The notes beneath the pieces are model-generated. The model worked only from the letters and a program-made list of their open reading frames with translations, did no database searches and was not told where the DNA came from. Positions 1 through 11,830 of a DNA stretch of 64,000 nt are shown here, piece after piece. This stretch comes from Fallopia convolvulus (taxonomy: Eukaryota; Streptophyta; Magnoliopsida; Caryophyllales; Polygonaceae): NCBI GenBank assembly GCA_964016875.1, contig OZ024721.1:39056210-39120209 (forward strand), written 5' to 3'. Positions within the stretch are counted from its first letter, which is position 1. Each line of letters opens with the position of its first letter. Position numbers and translations under genes: made by a program.

Positions 1-250
1 TCTATGGTTTACCCTTTTATGATTATTCTATTGCTTGATTATTCTGAGTATTCTTTTTGATGATGCCAAAAGGGGGAAAAGGCTGGAGATAGATAAAAAG
101 GGGGAAGTTAATATTGAATGCCATGCAGGATATCCAACTTAGGGGGAACTTTTTAGAGAATTTGTGTTTATTGTCTATACTATCGATGTTTGGCCTTTGA
201 AGTTTTTGAGCAGGAATAAAGGTTTTTGTCACCATCAAAAAGGGGGAATT
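1..250 (+). mobile_element. 3' end of a Ty1/copia internal region with polypurine tract
   Basis: Non-coding spacer with several runs of AAAGGGGGAA, ending in the polypurine tract AAAAAGGGGGAATT just before the LTR start at 251. This layout is typical of the 3' end of Ty1/copia elements. The coding part lies outside the window. Confidence 0.7.
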
Positions 251-1348
251 TGTTAGAAAGCGAAGCTTTGATTTTGATGGTTCCAAACTTGAAGGAAGTC
301 GACAACATGGATTCTTCTATGAAGTCGTTGACATGTGAGAAGTCGCGAACATGTGAACCAAGACGGAATAAAAGAGTTGGTAGAATGTGAGCTCAAGACG
401 TTGATAGGTCGTCAACCTATGCAAGTCAGGTGGCCGACTTCGAAGTTGTAAAACAGGTCGCCAACGTGAGTCACGTCCTTGACCTACAGAAGTCAGGTGG
501 TCGACCTCAAGTCTGTGAAACAAGTCGCCAACGTGAGCCAGGTCGTCGACGTGATCCAGGTCATCCACGTGAGCCAGGTCGTCGACGTGAGCCAGGTCGT
601 TGACCTGACAGGAAGGCGGATTGAAAACGCGTGAGAAGATTGCGCGAGATATCAGATCAGTTCGGTTATGGAAAGAATCTTCTCAAAACAAGAAAGGACG
701 TGGATTTTGCTTAAGCCTTAAGGAGTTTGTTTATTGTAATATTTATTTTATCCTTAGGAAGATTTGTAAGGATTAGATTTATATTATCTTCCTTAATTAA
801 TAAAGGAAGTAATATATCTCTAAACCCTAGTGTGCTAGCCTATATAATTCGTGGTTATTAGGTTAGAAAAAGAGTGAGCTGATATTGAATATTAAGAGAG
901 GAAAAACCACGAGCTTATACTCCATATTTGTGAAAGAGAAAAGATAGAGTGACTCGTTCGTGGGATTCGATCGAGTGGTGAGACGTAGGCTTGTTAGACG
1001 GGTTGAGGGTTGTGGTTACTCGGTTCACAACGAGTTCTAGAGTGCTTGGGAAGTAGGTCTAGATCCAGGGTGTTCTTGTAAACAATCCAAAAGATCAATA
1101 TAGCAAGATACGACTTTTAATCCTTCCAAGCGAGAACTTGGAAGGGAGTGGTTTTCACACTTGATTGATAGAGTTCATCGATCAAGTGTTTCCACTATAA
1201 AATATTGGTGTGTCAAGTAAGTCTTTTCTGTTAAATTTAATTTCCGCTGCGTATACACTCATGTTGGTGACTTTGTCTAAGTCGACAACCTTGACCAGGT
1301 TGGCGACGTTGGCTAGGTCAACGACCTAGAAGTACTAACGATCCTACA
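251..1348 (+). mobile_element. Copia 3' LTR (or LTR remnant)
   Basis: Starts TGTTAG directly after the polypurine tract and ends at about ...GATCCTACA, giving TG...CA ends. A TATATAA box lies near 840. The left edge is firm. The right edge is inferred, because the partner LTR is outside the window and no target duplication can be tested; an earlier end near 1261 is possible. The sequence to the right belongs to the dispersed repeat also found near 38.9 kb, so this copia probably inserted into that repeat. Confidence 0.65.
533..604 (+). repeat. Four tandem 18-bp units in the LTR
   Basis: Units at 533, 551, 569 and 587. Units 1 and 3 are identical (GTGAGCCAGGTCGTCGAC), unit 4 differs at one base and unit 2 at several. 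Related GTCGAC and AGGTCG words recur at 395-500 and near 1279-1325. Position in the U3-like part suggests repeated regulatory motifs, but that is inference. Confidence 0.8.
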
Positions 1349-2687
1349 ATTCCTTCCTTCCTTCAACGTCGTCTTGCCTTGACCTTCTATCCTTGCATAA
1401 CTCTTCTCGAACCTTCGAGACTTTGTCTTCGACACTTTGGTATGTCAAACCTAGAGTCTGTCATTTGTCGCGAAGGGCGAGAAATACCAGGCAAAAATGC
1501 GGAAATAGTGGAATTAGTCTAAGGAGACTAAGCAAGTGAGAACGGAAATTCTCAAGGGTAATATGGTAATTTATAACTTATCGAGAGCGATTATCGGGAT
1601 GTGTTGAGATGTAGAAACTTTATGTGGAGCTTTAAGGATGGGATTGAGTAAATCTCGAGATGAGATAACTCTTAAATCGAAATGAAGAACTACGAGATTG
1701 TAGAACTTCTTAAAATAGAAAGTATGTGGGGAACATTATTAATTCATACAAGTTTTGAAAGCCTCTCGCACCCTTTTCGGACCTCAACCAACCTCATCTT
1801 ATTCGGTGCTCTAGATCGGGGAGGTGGCCCGCAGGTGCTTACCACCTTGACAAGCCCGAATAAGCATTTAGATTGGAAAGACGATCGTTTCAAGAACCGA
1901 GAGCCGGGTGGTCTTCCAAGCAAGTTGTACTATTCCGACCCGGTTTTAGTTTCTTTTAATTGTGCTTTGGCACTTATCTTATGTCGTGATAAAACTTTCA
2001 CTTATGTTACTGGATTTTAAGAGTGTGGGGGTCATGAATGTGATTGGGTCCACTTATGGGAACGAAGTTCCGGCACCTAGCTAGGGTGCGCACCTCCCTC
2101 CTCCGAACAGGAGCAGATGGTGGATCATGATCCTTAAAGTCGCGGAATTTAGGCATGGTGCCATACGACTTAGTAGGTTATATAGAGGTGTCGGGTTAAT
2201 CCCGCACCCCTTACTATTTAATCGATATCGATCTCGGAAAGAGATCTTAAACAAGCAAGGTCACAAACAAGACTAGCATAAAAGTCCTATTGAACATTAA
2301 TAAGCGTAACAACGATAACAAGCGGGTCCTTATTTCTAACAATCGATATTCCTAGATTCGTTGTTTATTAGCAAACAAGTTGTTCCCAACATCGAGAAAT
2401 TTCACGGAAATGGAATATCAAGGCTACAAGGAGAAATTCCACTTGCCTTAGCTTTACGAGCGTTTACGATCAACGAACGGAATATGGATGGCTTAGACGA
2501 AACGGGGTCTCGAACTAATGACACGAGTGATACAAGAGCAACTTTAATAAGAATTTCTTTAATTCTTCTACGGTTTGACTTAGTCTCTTCTATTCCTTTT
2601 ATAAGAGAGTTTATAAACTAAATTATTATATTAATAATTTAGATGGAGGTGGTAAAATAATAATATGCTTTATTATTATTTCTTAAT
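1349..2687. repeat. Dispersed LTR-like repeat, copy A
   Basis: About 1.2 kb from near 1490 matches 38920-40880 in order: the shared AGAAATACCAGGCAAAA block, the 'agactaagcaagtgagaa' block, the 'gcacctccctcctcc' block and a 'ttcccaaca' block. Copy B lies inside the element at 38556-42344, which has a target duplication, so copy A is probably part of another LTR of that family. The ORFs in this stretch have no recognisable domain and are not called. Confidence 0.6.
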
Positions 2688-3462
2688 TGTAATATCCCAA
2701 GAATTTTTTATAAAAATATTTATATTATATTAGGTATTATAAGATTTGAAAGTCAACCACACTTCTCTTTGAATTGTTAAAATATTAATTAATCTATGGT
2801 TAATATTTCATAAAAATAATCATACCCTTTTTATTCAACTTATAGTCAAATTAATATATTCTTATAATATTAGGTAAGTCTTTATTAAAGACATCCAAAG
2901 TGATTAAATAAGTAAAGTCCATTTGTAATATATAACCCATAATAATTATCTTCGAAATTGATTATAAAAACAACATTCTCATGGTGGAAAGTCAATAAAA
3001 CTCTTGTCATATTATATCTTTAGCCTTTTTCCCCTATATCTTTTTATTCCATAATTTACTCATAAAATATATCTTATTACTAACACATCTCATCAACATA
3101 TATTTAAGTTTATAATATGCTCTTTAAATGACATGCAACCCCTTTTTATATTATAAAAAGTCTTAAGATATTATTTTCCATCAACTTGCTCTAGTTCTTT
3201 TATTCCTTAAATTAAGCTCCAAGTAATGTAAACATATTATCTATAACTATATATTAAAGTTATACCTTTTCGAGCCACCGCATTAATTCTGGCCCCACCT
3301 CATATTTAAAAAAAATTATTTATTTTTACTTTAGTTTTTCTAATTAAATTCATTTTTATCTATTTATATCAAAAAATAATTTTAATTAAAGATAATGAGA
3401 ATTACATTATCTTTATCTTTTTATCCATTTATATAAAAAATTTATTAAATAGAATTTTGATT

Positions 3463-3805
3463 AAAAAAATTTACAATATCTTAATGATTACTTGCCTAAA
3501 TTAAATTTTGATAAAATAATCATCATCATTGACCCAGTGAGGCTCCGCTAGAGCGGAATCTGGGGGGTCAAGATAGGGGTACCCCTGTCCAAGGGAAAGG
3601 GTGTACGCCCGGATAGACCCAAGAAAAACTGAAATTCAGCTTTGTGACAATAATAATTGAATTTAGTTAGAATGCACCAAATTGATATAGGGACTAAATC
3701 CATCTCAAAGGCAGTGTATGAAAGCCAATGAGCATGAGGATGCGCCCAACTAAAAAATTACAATATCTTAGTAGTTACTTGCCTAAATTAAATTTTTATA
3801 AAAAA
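3463..3805 (+). repeat. Pair of ~53-bp direct repeats bracketing the SINE
   Basis: 3463-3517 and 3753-3805 share an AAAAAATTTACAATATCTTA-like block followed by TACTTGCCTAAATTAAAT, with few differences. They are far longer than a normal SINE target duplication, so they are more likely a segmental duplication inside Helitron A. Confidence 0.7.
3518..3750 (-). mobile_element. SINE-like element, copy 1
   Basis: About 230 bp that closely matches 26560-26810 across the CCCAGTGAGG, GGGGGGTCAAGAT and AGACCCAAGAAAAACTGAAA blocks. On the plus strand the left end is a CATCATCAT run; the other copy has an ACAACAAC run. A trinucleotide tail that varies between copies fits a plant SINE in minus orientation. 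Pol III boxes were not convincingly found. Confidence 0.6.
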
Positions 3806-4214
3806 AAATACATTATCTTTTCTTTAATTTTATTTTTTCTTTATTTATGTAAATATAGAAGATTTTTTAATCTGCCCCGCCTCACATTTAAAAATAATTA
3901 TTTCTTTATTTTCTTGTAAAATCATATGTTGATAGATACTTTAAATTTGTAAATTTTCATACACATTAATTTCCTTTATATTTTATTTCTTTTTTATGTA
4001 AAATTAGTATGGACAATATCTTTATAGATGGATTGAATTTTGTAAAATAATACATAGATAATTTCTTCTATATTTTTTCTCTTTCATTTAGGGATAATAT
4101 CTGTATATTTTTTTAATCTTTTTATGTAATATTTGTATGGGGAATATATTTATAAATTTTTAATCTATATTTTTAAATTTCAGTTTCAAAAATTATTTAT
4201 TATCTCTCTTTTTA

Positions 4215-4320
4215 TTTTTTCTTGGATCTATCGGGCGCATCCTCCTAACATGTTTAGGTTATAGGTGCCCCTATTTTGACCCCCCCTAGATGTTGTTTGA
4301 GCAGGACAATACTAAGCGAT
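4215..4320 (+). repeat. Divergent SINE-tail-like sequence, opposite orientation
   Basis: Plus-strand TCTTGGATCTATCGGGCGCA...TTGACCCCCCCTAG resembles the reverse complement of the SINE-like copies. It is strongly diverged and short, so it may be a relic second copy within Helitron A. Confidence 0.35.
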
Positions 4321-5340
4321 GTTGTAGTTTCAAAATTTATTTATAATAATTTATCTTCTCGATAATTACATAATATTTATTATCCATGTTATATCAAAAC
4401 TTATTTATTTTATTTATTTTTAATAAAAAATTATTTTTATTCTCAATTAAACTTTTAGCAACCAATTTATAAATATATTACTATTTTATGATAGATAATG
4501 TGATCTTTAAGTTGGGATATTTTTATGATATATAAAAAAGAGACTTTTAAACTCATCTAATTATTTAATAACACATCTATATATTTTTTAATTTATAAAA
4601 AATAAATAAATCAATTTTTATGATAAATAAATATTTATTTTAAAAATTATTGTTTGTAATACATGAATGTCATCCACTAAATAATATTTATGGTTTTATA
4701 CATAAGTCAGGCTATAATTGAGATTTTATATCACATATAATTTATTTGATTTCAAAAAATAAAGTAATCCCCGTACATGGTACGAGTAATAAACTAGTTT
4801 ATATTATACTTGTTAAGTATATCAACTCATAATTTAATCCAATGATTTTATTTAATAATTTTTCCATGACTATTATAATATATTTCTGTATATAAAAACA
4901 CATGCAAATTATTTAATATATCTTTTTAGTCTTCAACTTAATCATATAAAATTATAAGAATATCTTATTCTTATTATTTCCAAGTTTATAATAATATTAA
5001 AATACATGCAAGACTATTTTTCTATTAATAAAGTCTTAAATTAATAACTTCCTTCATCTAGTGCTATTTTCTTTTATTCAATATAATTAAAAATCCTAGA
5101 AATGTAAAAATATTATTAAATCATAACTTTTATGCTTAGAAATCACATATAATAACCTTATAATTTATTTAAAATTATTTCATGTCTAACATGATTTATT
5201 TTTAAATAAAGTAAACATGCAAGCTATTATAATCCCTTTTATGTACAAGAAAATTATGTATAAAATAAATAATCTGATTTTATTTCTTCTAACAACTTTT
5301 ATCCCTTAAATAATTTATAGGATCTTAACAATATTTTACT

Positions 5341-6170
5341 AGTTAAATTAACAATAGATTAAAACAAAAATTAAAAGAGTTTTTTAAACCTTCTGTTGAA
5401 AATTTGTACGCATGTGTTACAAAGGAGACAACATGGTAAAGGGGAAAGGGGCGGCACACCAAGGCAGGGACGGAGGCGGGACGACGAGGCTCCGGCGGCG
5501 CACAGGTGGGCCGGTGTTGGCTCGGAGGTGGTTCGGTGGTGACCCGGGGGCGGTCCGGTGAAGCTTGGAGGGATCGTAATGGTGTTTTGTGAAAAAAAAT
5601 CAGCAAGGAAAAGGACCCTTTTAGGCTGATTGTTTTGATTGAATGAGATCAATAATGCTAGGAGAAGAGAAGAGAAGAGAAGAGAAGGGAAGTGTGAGTC
5701 TAACCATGAAATTTCAGCCCTTTAAATAGCCAAAATTTGTGTTTCCTTTGATCCACCATTGTTGAAATTGGCCATTGAAAGAGAAGGAGCTTGAAGGGGA
5801 TTGGTGGGGATTGTGTTAGTTGGTGGATGACAAGGGATGATGAAGTCTTTGGTGATTCAAGGAAGCAACCATGGCAATTGGAAGAGAGAAGAAGGGCGTT
5901 CAATGGATGTACGTCAATCAGAATTGACATGTCTGATGTTCAATTTGGGGAAGAAGAAGAAAGGAGAGTTTAAAATTAAAAACATTCCTTAATAGGTAGT
6001 CAAGTTACAATAGCCTAGCGGATTTTACACTTGAAGCGACTAATCTGCATGGCCACTTTGTATTAGACATATGTACCCTACGTCCTAGTTACGTGGGAAG
6101 CATATCAAAGACGTAGGTGGGGCGTTTGTGAGCGGGTAAAATTAACCACCATTATTATTTTCTCTATCTA
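5341..6170 (-). repeat. GC-richer LTR-like promoter region of the copy A family
   Basis: An AT-rich background gives way to a GC-rich block (5440-5570) and an AGAAG purine run (5660-5690). On the minus strand a GGCTATTTAAAGGG box (near 5720) lies upstream of the purine run. A region of the same style lies at 41400-42000. Overlapping minus ORFs have no recognisable domain. Read as the U3/R part of a long LTR; the assignment is tentative. Confidence 0.35.
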
Positions 6171-6600
6171 CCGCCATAAAGGTATTTTTATTTATTATGT
6201 TTTTTTATATCTTTTAGTATTTTAATATAAAATTAAATATGGTGGTTATTCGACATAATTGAAGATTTTATCTTAACGAAGAGATAGAACTTTCGCTTGG
6301 AGTAGGGAGCAAGATACCGCTTGCTTGGGTGACAATCCATTGGGTTGATTTTTGATCCCCTCTACCCTATCTCTTCCATTATAAATACACGTCATTGCTG
6401 TGTATGGAGAGCATATTCTAGAATTCTCATATTCGCTGAGTTCTCTAGCTTTTCTTGTCTTTAACTTGACGCTCGATCGACGACTGTTCTTTTGACTTAG
6501 GCATCGGAGGTGGATTAGGGGCCCCCCACCCCTTTTGTCCATTGTTTTGCAGGTTCCAGGTTGAAGAAACAGTTGGAACAAAATGTCAAGAAGGAGCAAT
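6171..6600 (+). mobile_element. Ty3/gypsy (Tat-like) LTR and leader fragment
   Basis: A TATAAATA box at 6380-6387 is followed by 'gagcatattctagaattctc'-type leader sequence, then TGACTTAGGCATCGGAGG, GGGGCCCCCCACCCC and TTTGCAGGTTCCAGG. This order (TATA, TGACTT.GGCATCGGAG, C-rich block, intron-like TTTGCAGG) is typical of LTR/5' regions of plant Tat-lineage gypsy elements. No gag or pol follows, so it is a fragment or solo LTR. The minus-strand ORF across it is considered spurious. Confidence 0.5.
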
Positions 6601-8074
6601 CAATTAGTGCATTGAAGGCGAAGTTTTTTTTTTTTTTTGCACTAACAATATCTAATATTCATTTTGACAAATGCACATCAAAATGAGAAATTCATCTCAA
6701 ACCAATCAAACATGATGGCAAAAATGATCAACTTGTAATCAAAAAATTGAATTATTTATTCACACACTAACTTACAAGACTACATTCATAAAACAACTAA
6801 TAGAGAGTTATTACCTAAAATAAGAAGCCTATTGTCCTAATCGTAGTTGCACTATGAAGATGACAGGAGAAGTTATATCTACTTATGGATGACTTGGTAT
6901 ATATCAAGTCTTGCTTGGTATATATCAAGTATAATTAAGTTAGATAATGTCATATTTAGGTTGGACCAAGATACATGAACCATAATCATACTATAAATCA
7001 AAACAATATATGTCAAAACCAAATGTCATGACATAATAAATACCATGAACAACCATAATAGTAACTAGAAGGCTTAACCGGTCCATCTGATTTTTTTTTT
7101 CCTATGTTTGTTGAATTTTAAATGTACATGGATTTATAAGTAGGTAACAATTAGAATTAAAATGCAAAATATGTGTAAAAATATTATTAAGAATGGTTAA
7201 TTATTTGGAGGTAATTAAACTTTATTATAATCCTTAATTAATTATTTATGAAAAATATAATAGTGAAAATATAAACTATTTCATCATATATCTATAGTTG
7301 TTAAAAATAATTTGTTTTCATTTTAATTTAGTAAATGGAGTATTGCTTTAAATCTAGTTACTTAATTTAGAAGAAAAAAAATTAAAACTTGGAATTTAAA
7401 ACGTATATGATCTAATAAGTTGTAGAATTTATACATTAAGAACGACATAAATTTTTTGATATTTATTATGTGTTCCAGTAGCTAAATTGAATTTTAGGCG
7501 TAATAGAAATAATAACTAAATTTGGATATAGATATAATAAAAAATTTAAACTAATACAAAATTAATAGCATTTATTGACAATAGAGGGATAACTTTATAG
7601 GTTGTAAAGATTACGATGAACCACATCGTACAAAGTTGTGAACCAATAGAACAATCAATACACTTCTCAAAACAACCATCGAATTAATCAACACAACGAT
7701 TAGTGCACCAAAATTTTCTCCTCGAGCTCTATTAAATTTTTCTATAGATGCACATTTCTTAGATTTAATACACAACAATATTCCAACAACAATTAGGACG
7801 TCCGTCTTTGTAATACAACGATGTAAATGTGCCCGCATTATACAATGTATGGATAATATGGACCCGGGTGTGACTCTCTTTCTATATAAGGATATGTTAG
7901 ATTTAAAAAAAATAGTAATCATATGTAAAAATCTGAATATCGCCAATAACACTGTACAACATGCTTTTGATATTTAAAATAATGAATGTACAAGAGATTA
8001 TATTTATAGATATCCAATCTTATTAAAATAATTAATAATCAAATTGAATATAAATCAAGTTAAATTAAATATTT
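6601..8074. other. AT-rich intergenic stretch, nothing supported
   Basis: Starts with a run of about 15 T at 6624-6640, which may be the end of an old minus-strand retroposon. The rest is AT-rich single-copy-looking DNA. A 113-codon minus ORF (7611-7952) has no recognised domain and is not called a gene. Confidence 0.5.
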
Positions 8075-8227
8075 TGTTATAATAATATTATATTTAGATG
8101 TACATATGGAAACCCTAGATTTGATCATGTACTCTCTCTATAAAAGGCCCCTATGGGTGACCTAATAAGACGGATCTGATCTCTCCTCTTTCTCCCTATT
8201 TCTCTCTATTTTCTCTAATTTATCACG
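8075..8227 (+). repeat. 5' LTR of the 8-14 kb copia
   Basis: 153 bp, beginning TGTTATAATAATATT. A CTATAAAAGG promoter box lies near 8138. It aligns to 13977-14129 with few differences. The end reads TATCACG where the 3' LTR has TATAACA, so the last bases are mutated. Confidence 0.9.
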
Positions 8228-8241
8228 TTATCAGCACGAAT
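8228..8241 (+). promoter_or_regulatory. Copia primer-binding site
   Basis: TTATCAGCACGA immediately follows the 5' LTR. A TATCAG core next to the LTR is the usual Ty1/copia primer site for the 3' half of initiator tRNA-Met. Confidence 0.7.
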
Positions 8242-9026
8242 TGCTCTAATACTACCCTATTCCGTCCTGTTCTCCCGTTTGCAATCGTTCGTAAGTTTTA
8301 TAATTGTTTCAATTTTATATTCTTACTTCTAATTAATACTTCGTTTTCGATCATCCATCTACAATATGAGCATGATAACACATACATGAATTGTATGAAA
8401 AGTGAGTTTATTGTTTACATTCGGTGTGTATGTATTTTTCGTTTTATTTCTTTTCATTTTTATATTTATCTTCTACTCTTTGATCGATGTATATTGATAG
8501 ATTCATATACGTTTTTTTATTACATACACGATGCAGGATAATATATATACATGATCACTCTTTATTTGCTTTAAGATTAGAATCTACATGTGTTACTTTT
8601 TTCATGTACAGATCATACATATTGATATCTGTGTATTTATATATTTCGTGTTTTTTGTGCCTATATGTGTAGGATTTGTATAAGCATACAATAATTAAAT
8701 ACATGCATAAATTATATACATGAATTTTTTTTACCTTCCGATCATGTATAAGTTGGTATTTTTTTTTCTGGTTAATTTGAATGCGTTTGATATCACATAC
8801 TTTATGTATAACATTATTTTGTTACAATTATAATTATATTCCCTGAAGTGTATGTATTTGTAAACAAATTTGTCCCTGATGAGACAAATTATATGAGCAT
8901 ATAAAGATAATATTATCCCCAAAGTGATAAATTTTTTTTCATAATCATCATTCTTTGAAGTGAATGAAATATCAATATATAATCCCTGAAGAGATTATTT
9001 CCATTCCCTGAAGAGATTAGAACATC

Positions 9027-9490
9027 ATTATATTATTCCTGAAGCGATAATTATTTCCTCCTGAAGAGTTGATTTATAAATAAAATTATCCCTGAAGCGA
9101 TAATTATTTCCTCCTGCAGAGTTGAATTTAAAAATAATATTATCCCTGAAGTGATAATTATTTCCCCTGAAGAGTTGAACTTACAAATAATATTATCTCT
9201 GAAGTGATAATTATTTCCTATAGAGTTGAATTTGTGATAATTATTTCCTCTTGATGAGTTGAATTTACAAATAATATTATCCCTGAAGTGATAATTATTT
9301 CCTCCTAAAGAGTTGAATTTTCAAATAATATTATCCCTGAAGTGATAATTAATTCCTCCTGAAAAGTTGAATTTACAAATAATATTATCCCTGAGTGATA
9401 ATTAATTCCTCCTGAAGAGTTGAATTTACGAATAAGATTAACCCTGAAGTGATAATTATTTCCTCTTGAAGAGTTGAATTTACAAAACAA
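9027..9490 (+). repeat. 54-bp minisatellite inside the copia
   Basis: About eight imperfect units of roughly 54 bp. Each contains TTATCCCTGAAGTGATAA (itself a hairpin), then ATTTCCTCCTGAAGAGTTG and AATTTACAAATAAT. Some units have short deletions, for example near 9222 and 9390. The array sits in the untranslated leader/former gag region and clearly grew from one of the hairpin modules. Confidence 0.85.
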
Positions 9491-11369
9491 TATTATAATT
9501 TTATCCCTCAAATGATAAATTTCATTCCCTGAAGTGAATGAATTATTTTATTGTATTGTTCTTATATTGTTTATTTATTTATTATTTTCATATACTTAAT
9601 TATGTTATATTATTTTCTCTTGAAGAGTTGATTGAATGTACAAAGCAAGATTATCCCTCAAGTATAATCATCATTCCTTGAAATAAATGAAAACTTTATT
9701 TTATCCTTGGAGTGATAAATCTCTTTCCCTGAAGTGAATGAAACAATTGAATCAATCCTCAGAAGTGGATGAATATAATAAAAGTTCCTACTCCTTGGAG
9801 TGAGTGGTGATACTAAAGTCGTCTCTTGAAGTAAATGACATGATTCATGTGCAAATTGAAAAGGAAAAATATCATCTCCAGAAGTAGACGATACAGTTCA
9901 TATGACAAATATTATCTCTTGAAGTGGATAATAAAATATCCACATAGATATCACATCTTGAAGTATGTGACTAAAATGTCTCATTGAAATAACATCCTGA
10001 AGTATGTGATTGAAAGGTCTTATGAATAATTGAAAGGTCTTATGAATAATCACATCCTGAAGTATCTGATGGAAAGAAGTCTAGAAGACTTCGTATTCAA
10101 TCTCTTGTCACAAGAAGTTGATAATATTTTATGATATTTTATTTTTTTATTTATATTTCTCAATTTAATTATTTATGTTATTGCTTATATATATTTTTTA
10201 TTTGTTCTTAAAGTTAAAACTTGTCATCTCCTGAAGCGGATGCTAGTATGTCCCAGTAGAGACAAATTTGAAATCATTCCCGAAGAGATGAAATAATAAA
10301 TCTCATTACCCCCTAAAGTGAGTAATGATAAATATCACTTCCTGAAGAAGATGATAAAATTTATGTGAAAATTATCATCTCTTGAAGTAGATGCTTTTAT
10401 ACATAAGAGTAATATCCCTAGAAGTGGATTTACATACATAATTACTTCTTGTAGTATGATGAGAAGAATTTATTAGTGGAACTATATGAACATATCATCT
10501 CCCGAAATGGATGATAAATGGTTCAAGAAATAAAATTACATTGTCACTTGAAGTTGACAGATGAGATGTTTGGGAGATCCATGAAGCACTTGAAGTTCCA
10601 ACAGACATGTGCTAAGTTATAATGAACGTATCATATCATCAACTCCATTCGAGCTTGAAAAATCGAATTTTGACAAGAAGAGATCGTTATAATTAAACTC
10701 TTGGAGAGTTAAGAGATCTCATACCAAACATGTACTCTAGATGTAGTACAAGAAATATGACATGTACTCTAGAAGTAGTACAAGGAATGTGGGTCGTTAC
10801 AATATTCATAACTATGTCTAAATGACCACCTACCTAGCATGAACTAGAAGTTCAAGGTCATGTTTGACCAACCTCTTGCATGCCAGAAGCATGCCTCCTC
10901 TGGAAGAGGGTGTAAAAGAGGTTACGGTATATTACCCATGCGGCCGTTAGTCATGGTTATGACTTATAGCTAGGACGTTGTGGGTTAATTTGATGTCCAG
11001 AAGAACATCTAAGATAAGGGATATCCCATAAGTGATGCAATTGATCATATTGTACCAGTTGTACAAAAACCACACCTTATAGGTATAAGTGTGGAGACCG
11101 GTCTAGTCTATATTAAAGTTCTGAATGCACCCATTTTGAGGCATCTAATTTTGATATGAAGATAACAGTTTATCTAATATGAGTTGATGAGCTCCCAAAC
11201 ATAAGTATGGATCACCGACAGTTTTCAATGGTGTCACACCATATAGTATTTGAAAACCAGAAGTTTTCACAAGTCATGCGCAAATTTTGATGTGAAGATT
11301 ATGATGACTCTAGAAGAGTATATCCCATTGAATAATGTAATCTTACTAACTGGAAGTTAGTTAATGATA

Positions 11370-11830
11370 AGTTATATTTGTGGCATGATTAACTTGGTCA
11401 CTCAAGTGAAGTAATAATGCGCATGATCGGTATGGGACCGAAAGATCTTGAGACTTGAAGTCTCTTCCTAAAAGTGACCTTGAAAGGCTTGTGATCTTGG
11501 CAAGTTAGTAGCAAAGCCATCATAATATGCAAGTAAATATAAAGTCTCATATGCTCCTTGACTAAGTTCAAGTGATATAAGAGGACATATTACATCGCCA
11601 TGTGAACCATTGTGGATTAATCATATAATGTTGAAAGATGCCTCAACCCATTGGTTCCATTGAAAAAGGAGGGGAATAAAAATAAGTATGTTCTGTGGTT
11701 GAGCATTAGTATCTCTCACACACATTTATAAAACGACCTAGTAGATTCGTCAATAATGCGGTCAAAATTGATAGCTAGGCAAATGCTATACATGAAATAC
11801 ACGACTAGGATGAGTCGTTGATCAAATAGG
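11370..11830 (+). pseudogene. Copia pre-integrase and integrase remnants
   Basis: Around 11377 the translation reads LWHD, a stop, then LGH, the conserved GAG-pre-integrase block. Scattered integrase-like words follow to about 11830 but every frame is broken. This fragment places integrase ahead of RT, as in Ty1/copia. Confidence 0.5.

Larger units (their letters stand above)
3240..4797 (+). mobile_element. Non-autonomous Helitron A
   Basis: 5' terminus TCTATAACTATATATTAAAG follows an A at 3239. The 3' terminus ends CTAG at 4797 and is followed by T, so the insertion lies between A and T with no target duplication. Just before the end is a short hairpin (CGTAC-atg-GTACG, about 4772-4784) followed by AGTAATAAACTAG. 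These are Helitron diagnostics. It is 1558 bp, very AT-rich, without Rep/helicase coding, and carries a SINE-like insert. Confidence 0.8.
2688..5340 (+). mobile_element. AT-rich LTR-like segment, split by Helitron A
   Basis: Begins TGTAATATCCCAAG, which resembles the minus-strand terminus of the element ending at 42344 (TGTAATAATATCC). The segment has no coding potential. It is interrupted by the Helitron at 3240-4797. The right edge is a guess: a TTAACA near 5330 could be the LTR end. Confidence 0.35.

Noticed and set aside
1682..2621. Two plus ORFs of 112 and 86 codons
   Set aside because: They fall in the dispersed repeat, and the matching stretch at 39-40 kb does not keep the frames open.
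5343..5652. Overlapping Pro-rich minus ORFs
   Set aside because: Located in a GC-rich LTR-like block; similar composition, not conserved protein, in the related element at 41.4 kb.
7611..7952. 113-codon minus-strand ORF
   Set aside because: No domain, AT-rich context, no exon partners; its hydrophobic content follows from composition.
9027..9490. CRISPR-like array
   Set aside because: Units are contiguous 54-bp tandem repeats without unique spacers, inside a plant copia element.
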